NCBI GenBank assembly: GCA_904066235.2 | Contig: CAJFCV020000005.1 | Location: 8,179,501-8,243,500, forward strand | DNA: 64,000 nucleotides | Reading direction: 5' to 3' | DNA from: Bursaphelenchus xylophilus | Taxonomy: Eukaryota > Nematoda > Chromadorea > Rhabditida > Aphelenchoididae | Part shown: positions 24,601-37,600 of the stretch, one piece after another | Numbering within the stretch: position 1 is the first letter of the stretch | Layout: the number at the start of each line of letters is the position of its first letter | Made by a program: the position numbers and the translations under genes | Notes under the pieces: model-generated | Database searches by the model: none | The model's input: the letters and a program-made list of their open reading frames with translations, nothing else | Told to the model about the DNA's origin: nothing

Positions 24601-25047
24601 TGCTAGACCGGGCGCGGCGCCCGTATTAATCGCGCCGAAGAGGGTCGAGGCGCGGCGGTTTTTCGAAAGCTCCTCGGTAATCGCCGTATGTTGCGTGATC
24701 ATCGTCGAGGACTGCATATTTTCTACCACAATGGCGGGGATTCGTCGCTGCGGCGACGCATTTCGTTGCGATTTTCGCCGCTTCCGCCGCACACTCGAGT
24801 GGATCACACTCATCGACTGATTCCGACGCCGCGCGTTCTTGTAGGTCCGTGTCCCGCTCAGACAACAACACGAGCCCAACAAACAGGCCATACAAATGTG
24901 GTAGAGGCGGGTGCGCCACGGCATGTCCGCCCAATAGCGACGCTTTCGTTGCCCGAGCAGTTGCTCGGATTGTTGTTGATCCAAAAGTTTTAGTGTGTCC
25001 GACAATTCCGGCTCCGCTTCCTCGTCATCAGTGCTAAAATTTGACAT
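21689..25047 (-). CDS. Unknown gene, GC-rich, five exons with one unresolved frame change
   Basis: I do not recognise the product. Exons by splice signals: 25047-24189, 23986-23748, 23114-22916, 22772-22394, 22075-21689. Exon 1 begins MSNFSTDDEEAEPELSD, has a short Cys-rich hydrophobic patch (ICMACLLGSCCCLSG), then long basic stretches (RRKRRKSQR, KQRKKSSKKERQKHR), and ends in an acidic tract. Exons 2-4 are open in two frames. One follows exon 1 in phase but stops at 22549 (506 residues in all). The other, shifted by one base, runs through exons 3 and 4 (FLDWAFGHKQG, ANVLFLNSAFLRPAW, SSFDYEWLARRRSS) and joins the last exon in phase (ending ETNYSGFVY). The five exons sum to 2063 bases, not a multiple of three. 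One boundary or base is therefore wrong, or both frames matter. Low-complexity, probably nuclear or cytoplasmic scaffold-like protein. Confidence 0.55.
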
Positions 25048-26940
25048 TAGAATCGCACCGACTCTATGGGGAGAGGGACTAGGATTTTTTCTGGGTACGA
25101 ATTTTGGTAGGAACCCCGATTTTTTATTGGCAAAATCAAAAAAATTGATTTGCTACCCCTTAAAGATCCCCTTTTCCGTAAAAAAAATCAATTTTTTCAA
25201 AAATTCACAGAAAAAAGAGTCGTAAAAAACTCTACAAGGCTTTTACTATACACTTTCTTGACTCACAATCAGTTCAAAATTTCTCGCAAGAGGGTCTAAA
25301 ATGATTACGAAATCATTTGGAACGTCTAAAATTGATTTGGCTTGATTGGTCAACAAGTCTTGTCTTGGTTAGTAATATAAACTCAAAATCGAATTAGACA
25401 CCGAATTCGGGTTAGCCGGACCATAACCTGGTAGTAAATAGTTATAGTTGGAGATCAGGGAATAGGAAAGACACTAAATTAATTTTATATTATCCATGAA
25501 GGGGCTAATGGATAATAAAAATTTAATCACAAAATTTTTTGGTTGAAAAATTATGAAATCAAAGCTGGATGTTTCTAGGAGTTATATTACGTCTTCTTTT
25601 AACATTTTTCGGTACTTTTCGATAAATAGTGACTGTAGAACAGAATGCCAGGAATGGCGGGAAAAAATAAATTTGAGTTTTAACTCCAAAAATTGGTCGC
25701 ATATATAATTTTTGGCCTTCTGAAAGATCTCCCTATTACGTTTTTGGCTATTCTCGACGATTTTTAGGTCAAAAAACAACATGCCAAAGGTAGGTGGTAT
25801 GTTAAAATTTGATTTTTTTCCTTGCTAAAAAATGGAGTCTACAGAATTAATGGGACTTCTGTAAAATCTCTGCATTAGTTCTTTGGCCAGTCTCGACAGT
25901 TTTAGGGCCTGAAACAGAATGCCAAAAATAGCGCGAAAATTAAAATCTAAAAATGGACTGATCTTTCATTTCTGAGATATTAATAACGCTCCGAATTGCT
26001 CTTACTCAATCAGTCAACAAAAATTGAAGAGTTTTAGACATGTTTTGATCGGAGTATTTTATATCATACTAGATAATCAGACCGAAAAAAGACGGCTGCA
26101 ACCTAAATTTGAACAAAAGACAAACTCATGAGTACTTCTCAAGCCAAACCAAACTTGTGTGTTCTGTTAAAAGCCGCTTCGAACTGAGCTAAACCCATTC
26201 GGGAACTCAAAAAAATCAAAAATTTTTTGAAATTATGTCAGTGCAATTCCTTTGTCAACACAGAGTTACAATAGGCCTAACAAAAATCAACTAAAAACAC
26301 ACAACAACTAAATCGAACGGCTAACATAAGAGTGCGAACAAAAAAAGGACGGGGATCGGATCATATTATAGGAGGACACGGACCAATCAAGCCAAAGGGA
26401 AGGTTTTGGAGATGTTACAGTAGGGAAAAGGGGACCAAAAACAATCGTAAATGGACGGCGGTGGACGTGTGCCACAAGCAAATCGACGGAGGGGAGAAAA
26501 AGAAATGGAACCCTTGATTTTTTTTTGATGATTTTTGGCGAAAAAATTAGCTGCGTTTGGCGAAAAAATGTCGAAAAATAAGTCATGAAAAAAATTAGCG
26601 ATTTTTTGGCGGAAAAATTAAAAATTTCGGTAAAAAAATAAATGACATTTTTTTAACCAATTTAGACAAAAAACGAGTATTTTGCAGCCATTTTAGGGCA
26701 AAAATATGAAAAATGCCCTAAGGGTAAACAGAGAAGAAATTGTTTTTTTTTCCCAGAAAAGGAGAAAATGACGCTAAATTTATTTTGTAATATGTCCTCC
26801 GGGCATTTTTCGCCAAAAAAATCAAAAAATTCAAAGACCGAAAAATATAAATCAAGGGTTCTCTGCCAAAATTTCTGCAAGCCGATAGAGTAAATGACGT
26901 CATTCTAAGGCCAAAAAATATAATTATTATTTTAACTTAC
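25048..26940. other. Intergenic stretch with dispersed motifs, no firm gene
   Basis: No exon with convincing coding character except possible C-terminal tail exons of the receptor upstream. One candidate starts after an AG at 26906-26905 and would need a 36 bp intron. Another starts after an AG at 26514-26513 with a poor acceptor. The stretch contains two copies of the GCCA...GGCGGGAA-type module (25640-25665, 25914-25945) and TTATATTATCCATGA at 25486. Confidence 0.45.
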
Positions 26941-29345
26941 CTATACGGAGTGCAATGAATAAGCGAGAAGAAGAGTTGGAAGAAGACCGAACGGAACTTC
27001 CGCGACATTCCCACGTAGATGAAGAAGCCAATGGCAGAGTTGAGAAGTGATAAAAAGTCCATGAAATCGCCCAGAGGCTGATAAATCTAAAAAAATTGGT
27101 GATTTTTAAGGGAAAGTTTTTAAAAATCACATTTTTTAAAAATAGGCAAAAATTAAAATTTCAAAAAAAAACCAAAATAAAAATCGTTAAAAAATCAGTT
27201 CTAATTAAAAAAAACTCGTTTTTTGGCAGCTAAAAAATCATACCTTCAATTTTTTCCATTTTAAAATTAACTTTCGTCAAAGAAATTCATTTTCTACCAT
27301 CTGCATGACTTACTGTTTTTTTGAAAGTGTCGCTTGAGAAGATACCCGTCATTACAAGCATAACACCCTGAGGCAATTCGGCGATCAAGAAGATGCTCAG
27401 CACCGCGACCAGCATCGGCGTCGTATGGTCTTTGGGGACCTTTTTCTTCATCACCTGTGCCAGATTCTTGCGTTTATTCGACACGTCGGCGATGATTTTG
27501 AGGAGAGCAACAATTGACACGGTCAGGAGAAGACATGGCACAACTTTGAAGATCATCCCATTCGACCAGAAAGCCATCTGAAAAAGGCTTCGTTTAGCCA
27601 ATCTTAACACTTTTTTGACTTGCCTTCAGTTTCATACAGTCTTTTTCGTGTGCCCTGAGGGTATAGACCATCCGGGTTGAATTGGCGATCGCTTCTTCGA
27701 TGGAAATTCCCTCGGGAACCAGACAGGACATGAAATATTCGGCGGGAATCTCGTCGATCTGAAAGGAAAGACCGTATTTTATTAGTCTTGTAAATAATTT
27801 TAGGATTCAGCGTTCCCTCTTTTCTTCGAATTCGCAACAAATTCTTACCTCAAATGTCATAAAATTCGGCAGATTCACGGCAGCCATGATAATAAGTGTG
27901 ACGATGGCCAAGATTATGCTAAACCTCTCTGTGATTTGTGTTGTTGGACCCGCAGTAGCACGTCGAATAGTCAGAACACGGATTTGAGCGAGAGAAACCT
28001 GAAAATCATATTCCACATGTGGTATACGAATTATGTGTATTACGGTGCTGATCTTTTGCATTAGACTTTGAATACGATATTTCTAGGACATATATTTTGT
28101 GTGTTTAATGTTATTAATTCAAAAGTCACGGAATATGCAATATATCGGATTTGTAACCAAATGTGGGCGGAGCTTACGTTAGGAAAACTGAGTTTTTTAT
28201 ATACATATGTACATAAGAGTAAAAAATCATCAAAACAGCCACAAAAGGTCACAAGCTTCTCTAATTTCCAATTTTTGCGTGGTCATCTTATCAAATTTTC
28301 GCAAATTATATTATCCATGACATTAGATATTGAGTGTACGAACATTTGCAATGACTGTTTAAAAAGTCGTTTTTAGGTGGTGAGGCAATTAGACAGTAAT
28401 TCCAAAAAATGGCAACTACCGTTTTTTGCAATTATTTAGGGAGTTTGAAAAAATTAGGCGGAGCTTATTGAGTCATCGAGTTTCTGATCGTTGGTATTTT
28501 TGTGAAAGACTGATAGTACTGTAAATTGTGAATCGGATGAAATTAAACATATTTTTAATTATTGGCCCCGAAAAACTTAATTTTTGGGTTTAAATTATAT
28601 TATACATAATTTATGGCTGGGGAAATTACAAAAAAGAGTAATTTTTGATCAGTTAGAAATAATTTTTTGTGCAAATTAAGGTTCAATTGGAGAGCAGGAC
28701 AGTTTAAAACTATTTGATAAATACCTACCGTCAACCATATCGACGTGGCATGACAAATCACCGAGACATGGGCATGGATCATGGTGAATATCCCCCAACC
28801 GTAGCTGTAGTCCTGCAGCTGGCACCGCGCCGGCGCAATTAAGTGAAAGTGGACTATGAAGACCAGATATGATGTCATCACCAAGATATCACAGATGGCG
28901 ACAGCGCAAAGCAGGACATTGACGGGGGAAATCATCGACGGACGGGTGAGGACGACGACTGTCGTCAGGTTCATTAATGTGCCTAAAGAAGTGGGAAATT
29001 TTGTGAAGCCGAAGCCAGAAAAAAATCGGGACAATCATGTCCCATACGGTTGTGAAAAAACGCAAAAATAAGGAAATTTCGGGCTAAAAGTCTCGATTGT
29101 TTCTGCATAACGCGATTAAAAAAATTTTCGCGCGTCATGGAAGATTGCAAAATTTAAATTTGCGCCCTACATTTTGCCTAGTCAGCGTTTAAATTTTGAT
29201 TTTTTTCTGCCTTACCGACAATACATAGGAATGTGGCCACATATTGATGTATTTCCACGTAGGACTGCCCGAACGCATTGACCCCATCCGTCAGCCATGT
29301 GATGTTCGGCAAGAGGATCGAGCCAATCTCGCAGAATTCACCCAT
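26941..29345 (-). CDS. DMSR-type (FMRFamide-like peptide) G-protein-coupled receptor, C-terminal tail not resolved
   Basis: Seven-transmembrane neuropeptide receptor of the plasma membrane. Exons: 29345-29216, 28982-28729, 27998-27849, 27758-27624, 27577-27314, 27086-26941, all in phase, giving about 360 residues before the tail. TM1 block is YVEIHQYVATFLCIVGTLMN, followed by VVVLTRPSMISPVN, the hallmark of this nematode family. TM2 and TM3 follow, with SIWLT joined to VSLAQIRVLTIRRA in the DRY position. TM4 ends NLPNFMTFE. Extracellular loop 2 contains a Cys. TM5 is NGMIFKVVPCLLLTVSIVAL, TM6 MLVAVLSIFLIAELPQGV, and TM7 DFMDFLSLLNSAIGFFIY. Intron 4 starts with GC, not GT. The last exon found ends in phase 2 (CTPYR), so at least one more exon must encode the tail. 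Peptide ligand unknown. Confidence 0.9.
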
Positions 29346-31270
29346 TATACGAACCTGGTGTTACATTGCATTCATTCTCGCCGCTTGATGTCCATACCTG
29401 AAGGGAGGGATGACATAATTTTTGGGTCAACAGCCACTTAAAACTCGAAAGTTTTGCAAAATACAAATAATAATAGCGCGAAAACATCATGCATGTTATA
29501 GAAAAATAAAAAAAATCAAGTAAAATTAAATATTCAGAGATATTTTTCGACCAAATATGTTACACTATACACCTTGATATAAAGTCTTGGCACGAAAGCT
29601 ACTTAATAGAAACAAAATTGTAATAAATAGTACTGCTGGACAAAGAAGAACCCTTTATCTTTTGTCTTAAATGTAGTTTTCCATTTTTGTAACACAAAAT
29701 TATATTATACTAGACATCTGAAGGAAAAGCCCAAAAAATTGCAAGAAATTAATGAAAAACGTCAAAGAAGTAAACTATGGAAACAGTAGGAGTGCATATG
29801 CTGAGCTCGTTTATTGACGTTAGCCTACATCGTCTCCCATAATTATTTTCGAGGCATCATTTCATACTTAGGCACACAGATTGAAGGTACGAGCATAAAG
29901 GTAAAATGAGGGGTTTAGGATTAAAATAAATGGGGCGGTGGATTAGAAATGCAATGTTTATAACACCAAGTGTTTGCCATTTTATTGCATGGATTAAACT
30001 GTAGTAGACATTTGATAACACAAATGTAAATGCCGAAACGGTACTCACGGCTGCAGCGATCACGTATTAGTGTTTCTGATAGGGCAAATATGCCGCAATT
30101 GAACAAAATTTTCTAAATTTACAAAAATACGATTTACATTTTTTTCCTACTATACATATTATATTATACTAGGCTAGAAGGCAGATTTGATTACAAAAAA
30201 AAATTGTTATAGGTGTCTAAAGTAATATAAGGTTATAAACGGATTGTCAAAGGGTTGTTTATAATTCTAAAAGTTGATTTTGACTTCTTGGAACACCAAT
30301 TAATATTGTAGTAGTCATCTAAAAAGAGATCCCTAAAATAATATTCATGGTTATGATCAAGGAGATCTTTGAATAAAATTGTCACCAACAAGACATAACG
30401 CTTCTAAATTGGTCTCAAATTACAGCCCATACCATTATAATTCTACAAATCTTCCATCTTCTTTATTACACTAGCTACTTGAAGATGAAAAGTTGGCAAA
30501 ACAATGTACATGACTTTTGTAAAAAAAAAAGTGTATTTATAGTAGAAAAATCCTCAGAAATCTTCTGAAGCTCGAAGAATTCGTGACATTTCTGAAAGAT
30601 ATTTTTTGCGTGATATTGTACTAGACACCTGAGAAAATAGCCATCTTTTCTCCATCTTTTTTAAGCCCGATCTTTGACCACTACTGTTAAATGATAGCCC
30701 GAAGGCCCCAAAAAATTCTACACTACACTTTTCCCGACAGATTTTTTTCCGTTATATTATACTAGACATCTCACGGCCAAAAAAAACAGAAAAATTACTT
30801 AGGACGTTCCCCCGTTCCGCAGTTCGCCTCCCGACGATACTCGTAACGGTTGTTATAGTAGATTGAGAGGTCGAAAAATAAGGAAAAAATATTGGTTGTT
30901 GCTCCTCTGCCGGCCGCGTTTAAACGTCATTCAAGCGTTAAAGACGGCATCGGATAAAAAATGCGTAAAAACAAAATTAATTGAAAGCTGTAGGTGGTCG
31001 CGGAGTGCATCAAATTTCACGCGAAAAGAGTGCTTTCAAAGTTACTGCGGAGAGTTTTCGACTTGTTTTGAGAAATGAAAATTTTTTGATCAATGGTCGT
31101 GTATAAAATATAAAACTTTTATAGGAAAACACGCGGAAACAATATTTCGTCAAGACTAAACTACTGTAGTAGTCTCTGTTGTCAAATTATAAACTTTAGA
31201 CTATTCAAATTTCAATGTGAGTATATCTTTAAAACAAAAAAAATTAATTTTTCGAAACTTCGGGTCGAAA
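29346..31270. other. Upstream flank of the receptor gene, no gene seen
   Basis: AT-rich sequence with no linked exons. A short minus-strand open frame at 29857-30063 with several hydrophobic residues has no family resemblance. Three copies of the dispersed motif TTATATTATACTAGACATCT or a close variant lie at about 29701, 30160 and 30755, and a weaker one at 30615. Confidence 0.45.
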
Positions 31271-31274
31271 AATT

Positions 31275-32213
31275 TTGAAGGCTTATTGCCCGAGGATCAA
31301 GCGTCAGATTTCCGTGAAATTTTGGATTAATAATTTATCTTGCCCATAAATTGGTCCCTCAAATTTTTAGCTTTCCCTTTAGAAGCAAACCGGAGATATT
31401 CACAATCTATACAGACGAGGTAGCATGGGAAATGAGGAGGGACGGTCCGCCAAAAAACTTGTTCACATCCATTTTAATTTTTCAGCCGTCTTGAAGAGTT
31501 GTTCGAAAGATACTGCAAGATCTTCTGTGGCAAAATTTATATATTTCATGTAAAAACAATTTGTTGAAGCCTTTCATTTTCTCATCAACAAATGAAAGTG
31601 TACAAAAAAGAAATTTCTTTGGAGTAAATTGTAAACCCAAACGGGTAAATGATTCGACTTCAACGAACTGTAGCCCACCCCATGGAAGTCATCGTAATTT
31701 TATACTTGCCTTTGCATCTTAAAGATTATAAGTACACCTATAATTGAGAGGTAAAAATATCCAAACTGGGACGAAGATTTTTTATTTCTAATTGTAAGAT
31801 TACTAGATAGAGGTTCTGGTAAATAGAATGGAAGTAAAATTTTGGCAAAAGGTCTCACGTACATATAGTAGAAATTACAGTTCTAGTTTCAAGTCGAACT
31901 TTTTATATGTAATTTATTGTACAAACTTTGTTTTTCATACAATTTGTCGCTTATTGAAGAGAAAATGAAAGGCTTCAACGAATTGTTTTTGCACTTCTTT
32001 TACCATCTGAAGATCTTGAGGTGTTCTTAGAACTTCTTAAAAAAATTTTAAGGGGGCGCTGAGCAGCAAAATTTTTAGAAAATAAGATATCTCCGTTCTA
32101 CCTGCAAATTAAAGGCTAAAAATTTGAGCCATTAATTTGTGGACAAGATAAATTATTTATTCAAAATTTCACGGAAATCTGACCGTCGACTCTCGGGCAA
32201 TAAGTCTTTGAAA
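31275..32213. repeat. Foldback element of about 940 bp
   Basis: The left arm starts near CTTATTGCCCGAGGATCAAG (31282) and continues through CAGATTTCCGTGAAATTTTG and a TTTATCTTG block. The right arm carries the same blocks inverted (CAAAATTTCACGGAAATCTG, then TCTCGGGCAATAAG at about 32192). Inner parts also pair: CAATTTGTTGAAGCC near 31560 with GGCTTCAACGAATTG near 31971. No coding content. Confidence 0.8.
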
Positions 32214-33431
32214 CTTTCTGTTGTTGATGTTAAAACAGATCTCCATAAAAGATGTTCAGCGATTTGCTTTCCGTTACATAAAAATTTCATTTCACAACAC
32301 ACTGTATAAAAGTGAGAAACACCTAGAGAAAAAATAAAAAATTCCCCGACTTTTCCTTATTACACCACTGCAAGTGACAGTAAAGCAACTGAAAAGTTCG
32401 CAAAAAGTTCCCTCTAATTTTTTATACGAGATGTTTTCGGAATGACCAGCAAGGACAAATAGAGTTTGACTTTTTGGCCAAGTCCTTCCTTGTTTACTTC
32501 GATCTTTAAAAGCGTTTTCCTGCTGAATTATGCAAAGGAAAGTTGGGAAATCAGTCGAAATCAGGACCAGCTGAAAGTTTAGCCGGGGTTTAATCAGGAA
32601 TAAATTTGTTAATCTTTTTGAATTACTTGAAAATTAAAAAATATTCAAAAGTCAGCATTTTTAAAAGGGTTCAAGATTCAGAAATGCGTTAACCCAAATA
32701 CTCGATATTTGTAAACATAAAACCTTCTTTTAAAATGTGGAAAATCCTCTTATCAGTAAATTTTTTTTGTAAAATGTTGCTCTTTGAGCGTTTCGCATTG
32801 TGATTTCCAAGTTTCCGCGCAATAAAATCATTTTTCCCCCTAAATCAGCTTTATTTCCCGCTACTAACGCCCAACAGCCACTTAAAGACTACAAGAATTC
32901 CTTATCATCCCCCAAAAACAAGTCATCATCGTGCCTCGGAAAGAGTTGCCTCAGCACTTTTAACACTTCCCCCGCTTTACGCTCTTTGTCTTTGGCCAAA
33001 TCGTGGCCGAAGCGCGATGCGGAAATTAAATCCGCAGAAACGAAAAAAGGACCTTCCAAAAATCCGCATTAATGCAAAAAAAATATTTTTTTAGTGGCGT
33101 CATTTCGAGTGGCTGGCGGGCACTGAAAACTGATTCCAACTTTTGACAAGTTGCCTGCAGGGCAAGTGCAGGGAACTTGAGACCTGATCGTGGTTTTTTT
33201 GGCCAAAAACTTTTGGCTTTTTGAGCGAATTTTGGGTAAAACAAAAAAAAATTTATTTTTGATTCTTTTATTTTTTTTTAAATTAGAGTTTCGCATTATT
33301 AACGGCATTTTTGTAGCGAAGTTGTCCTCAAGGGCTTTGACGTAATTTAGGCGGATTTTTATGACGAGTGACATTTTATACGATGAAGTTTTGAAAGTTT
33401 TTTTTATGTAACTGTCGAAAGATATTTTTCT

Positions 33432-33893
33432 AACAAGGAAAGTACTTCTATGGGGTGTGGAGTTACAGGTCGAGTCATATATCAAAAAATTCGCAAAATT
33501 TTTCTGATTCAGAGTATGTAAAAATTAGCTGCCTAATTTTGGTTTGTCAGGGTGAAAAAACCCTCGGAACTTTTCTCGAAACACCACGCAAATGCCTTTT
33601 TGACCAAGTTTTTACCAAATCAAAAGCTTGTTTTCTAGTTAAAGTAAACTCTGGTATCTTTACAAGCTTTAAAATATCAAATTTAATTTATACTGCACCT
33701 TAATTAGTAGTTCCAATGTAAAAAAGGCGCATTTTCATGGTGTTGCGAGAAAAGTTCTGAGGATTTTTTCACCCTTACAAACCAAAATTAGGCAGCTAAT
33801 TTTTGTATATTCAGAATCAGAAAAATTTTGCGATTTTTTTGATATATGACTCGACCTGTAACTCCATACCCCATAGAAGTACTTTCCTTGTAA
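33432..33893. repeat. Foldback element of about 460 bp
   Basis: The left end ACAAGGAAAGTACTTCTATG is mirrored by CATAGAAGTACTTTCCTTGT at the right. Arms of about 165 bp pair almost throughout, including AAAATTAGCTGCCTAATTTT in the left arm and its inverse in the right. The central loop is unremarkable. Confidence 0.85.
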
Positions 33894-36591
33894 AACATAT
33901 GCGATATTTCTCAATTAAAATTCCTACACGTGTTTTAGAAAATTCTAATCCCAAGTTTCGCCAATTTCATGAAAATTCTCATTGCAAAATTTCAAAAATT
34001 TTTAGAAACGTTTCACCGTATAAACTGTCTTCCCTAAATGCCTCTCTAAACTATGTAAAGGAGTTCTTGAAGTTCCTAAAATTCAATTTCAACTCCAATT
34101 TTCAGAAATAACCAAGTTAGGAAGGCCTCTTAAAATTAGTATTGTCTAATAATGACTACCCGACAATTTTAATTGCGTTAAAACTCCTAGCCAACTACAA
34201 TTTTCGACCACAAAGTTCCAGTTGACATGGCATAGAAGAGCAATGTAAATAAAAATATTTTAAAAGGCATTCGAATTTTTACTGCTTCACTGCTGAAAAA
34301 ATGGTTTTCTCCGGACATTGCACCTTAAACGGCTTTCCAAAAGCATTGTTAAATACAACGGAAAAAAGTTAGAATAAAAACAAGGGCGGCCTGCTGAGTA
34401 TTGTCTCTGCCCTTGCGGCTAATTGTCAGCCATGGTTTGCAGGAGGGAAAACATTGAAAGATTTCGAGAATTTAAAATAAAAAGTTTTTCAAAACATCTA
34501 ATCGTAAGAAAAACACTATTTCAGTTGACCAAGATAATTCAAGGGCTGTTATTTCGAATTTGTTTTTGGCCATTTCTGACCATTTTCTATTCAAAACTTG
34601 CATTGCAACACAATGCCAAGAACTAACGGAAATTTTGAAATCTCCAAAGTTGGCGATACCTCAAAATCTCTTCAAGATTACCGTATACTAGAACTAGTCA
34701 ACTTTTCGACAATTTAAAATGCTTTTGCAGCCATACCGACCCTTACAACACAATGCCAAGAAATTTGCGGGAATTTAAAATTCAAAAGAATTGGAAAGTT
34801 AACGGACTTTTACGGATGTGTATGCCACTGTAAACAAAAGTATGCTTATTTTTGTTTATTTCTACTACTTTTAAACCCAAAATGACCCTTACAACACAAT
34901 GCCAAGGAATTTGCGGGAATTGAAAATTCTTTTCAACCTCAAACTCTAAGGTTCGTCAAAACAAACGGACGGATCCGCCGAAAAACATAACCTTTTGCGG
35001 AACACGCCTACACTACAACAAACATCAACACAAAAAAAAATCGAAGTAAGCAAAATGAATTTTTCGGCCGCAGATGCTACCACTAACTACTTTCGGTACT
35101 GCCTAATTCCCCAGGCGACAGTCATAACCCTGGACGCGGCTTACCGCACAAGGCGATTCGATTTAATTGCCCGCCTCTTTCCACTCAATTTCATTGGATG
35201 AGTAGCGAAGAGCGCGGCCCCAAAACTCGCCTCCATGTCGGCCTGAAATGCTCGTTAGGCGTTTTATTTTCCGGAGTATGAATTTCACTTCGTTTGGGCC
35301 CGAGTTTGGGAAGTCGTTTAAGAATAGGGCACAAATGACGACCAGACATCCATGCGTTTGATTTCGCCTAACGCAACAACAAGAACAATGTGCTGGAAGT
35401 CCGGGATCTGAGGAAGCTTGGGGGGAGAGGGGATAGAAACTTGATCTGGAGGATCTGCTGGGCTTGTAGCAGGCAGGAAATGTGGTGTTTTAACTGGACC
35501 ACAATGAAGAATAGAAACATTGACAATGCCATTATAAACCACAAACTGGGTGGTCGGGGTGCGATGATCCGTATGTTTTTTTGTGGGACTTAGAAGACGT
35601 TTATTAGGTCGAGGTTTGGCAAAAAAATGCAGATTAAGTAAGCAAGATTAAAAATATCAAACTCATCAAGTACAATGTATTAATTATCGGTAAGAAAGAC
35701 TAGCCGGTGACAAAACGCAGCAAAAATAGGAGCTCGAGCTATACTGATAGAAATCATTCACACAAAAAAAAGTAAATAACGATATGCATAACAAGTCCTG
35801 GATCACAAAAAAAGATTGAAATGCCGGATAAAGAAGGAAAAAAATGAAAGACTACGTGACTATGGAAAGGGTCCAAGTGCGAAGCGCAGATCTTGATAAA
35901 ATTTGGCACAAATTAGAATTAGGAGTCTCTAAAAGTACAGTGCACATTTCATGACCTTTATGCGTGGTGCAGTAACAAAAATTGTTGAATATCTCGGCCA
36001 ATCCAGCAAAGCACAGACCAAAACTTTCAGTAATTATAAGTTGGACCAGAATTTCAAAACAACACGAGTTTTTCGACTAGCTATTTTGTTTGCACATAGG
36101 TCATGCTGTAGTATCACATCCATCCTAAAAACAGCCAAACCCGCAAACAAAAACATGAAATATCCAGCCAATTCCACAGATCATCCCCGCCCACCCCAAC
36201 ATCAAAGAGCAAGTCCAGTGTGAAAGAAATGACCCTCATTGACCTTCTCCTTTTCCACAAGCTCTACGTTTTAGGACCTGGCACAAGAGCCGGGGAAAAA
36301 TGCGATTTCCTCGACTTAACTCTACTTTTTAACGGAATTCTGAGTAAATGAAAAGGAGAGGAAAATAAAAGAATCCGTTGGCGAAAGTGCAGATTTTTGA
36401 AAATCTAAAATTTAAATTTTTTCAAAATATTTTTTTCTTTCAACATCAAAAAAAGATTGCTTAAGGGCATGAAAGAATGGATCAAATTTTTTTTTCAGTT
36501 AAGATTTTTTTCAAATTAAAAAAAATAAGTTTTTGAAAAATTTGCATATTCAGTTTTTAGGTCAAAAATGAAATAAAAGACATTTTTTCCG

Positions 36592-37600
36592 GGGTCCAAT
36601 TTCCTATTCGAATTCTCGGTCGAATAATTCGACCGAAAGTGCAAAATTTCAATTTTTGGGAAAATCGTCATTGTCGACAAAAAATATTTTGGAAGGAGGT
36701 CGATCGGGCGATTATCGCGGTTGAGAAAAAATTCTAAATACAAGTCAAAATACATGAAATTAAATACACCTGAGGCTACGAACGTTATCTCCTGGAGGTT
36801 TTCTGACATTTTCAATAACGATATTTGAAGAAAAGGAGGATTTTTTCGGTTCCAAGTGCGACGCTCAGTAACTTTTAAAAAGTTTTTTACAGATTGAAGC
36901 TTCTCATAGCGAAAAATTTGTGCTGATGTTCAGCTATCCTAGTACAACAGATATAAAAAGTATCAAAAGATTCTGAGATGGTTGTTTTTTGGAAACCTCC
37001 GGGCAATCCTTCAAGTTGCAAAACTGTTAAATTCTTCACACGTCCATAGTCCAAATAGCAATTCCTTTGTTAGTTCTAAACTTTTTTAACTTTTGTGGAA
37101 ATACTATATAATACTACGCCGTTTCAAAAGTGCGTTGACTTTTTGTCGCAAGCTTTCCGCACTGTGCAGTTTTTGATCTTTTGCACTGTGAAATTCAAAA
37201 ATCGCCGCGGTGCAAGGTTTTTCAACTTCGTCGCCACGAATTTTGCGAGCGTGACAAGCATTTCACAGTGAAAAAAGTGGAAGAATGCACTGTGAGCCGC
37301 AAAAAAGTCCATGCTTGAAACGGCGTAGCAGCAAGTTTTAAGGATAAAAATACCCCTCTCCTCGTATTTTAGGGACTTATCGTAGTTATGCGCCATTCAT
37401 GGCACATTTTTCCCATTTTTTTCAAAATGTTTGTAATTGAAAAAACATGGAAATTTCAAATTTCCAGAGATTCCGGAAAGCAATCAAGCAACCGAACCCC
37501 GGATCAAAAATTGCTCCCAAATGACAATTTTCCCAAAAATTGGAATTTTGCACTTTCGGTCGAATTATTCGACCGAGAATTCGAATAGGAAATTGGACCC
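36592..37600. repeat. 1.0 kb inverted-repeat element with a nested MITE
   Basis: Terminal repeats of about 85 bp: GGGTCCAATTTCCTATTCG at 36592 and its inverse ending in GGACCC at 37600. Both include the palindrome GTCGAATAATTCGAC. The interior has a fragment resembling the CAAGTGCGACGCTCAG end of the 450 bp MITE family (36853) and an intact-looking smaller element at 37114-37328. Confidence 0.85.
37114..37328. repeat. Nested 215 bp MITE
   Basis: Starts CTACGCCGTTTCA and ends TGAAACGGCGTAG, perfect 13-base inverted ends. Internal parts also pair loosely (GCACTGTGCAG / CACTGTGAGCC, GTGCGTTGACTTTTTG / CAAAAAAGTCCATGC). It sits inside the 1.0 kb element, so it inserted later or travels with it. 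Confidence 0.8.

Noticed and set aside
24255..25037. Plus-strand frames of 60-101 codons over 24.3-25.0 kb
   Set aside because: Antisense to the long first exon of the minus-strand unknown gene, which has an ATG, 286 codons and a donor.
26308..26903. Two candidate tail exons for the DMSR-type receptor
   Set aside because: Phase would fit, but one needs a 36 bp intron and the other has a poor acceptor. Both translations are low in complexity, so I left the tail unresolved.
29857..30106. Minus-strand hydrophobic open frame near 29.9-30.1 kb
   Set aside because: No donor or acceptor links, no family resemblance, and it sits in AT-rich DNA with dispersed motifs.
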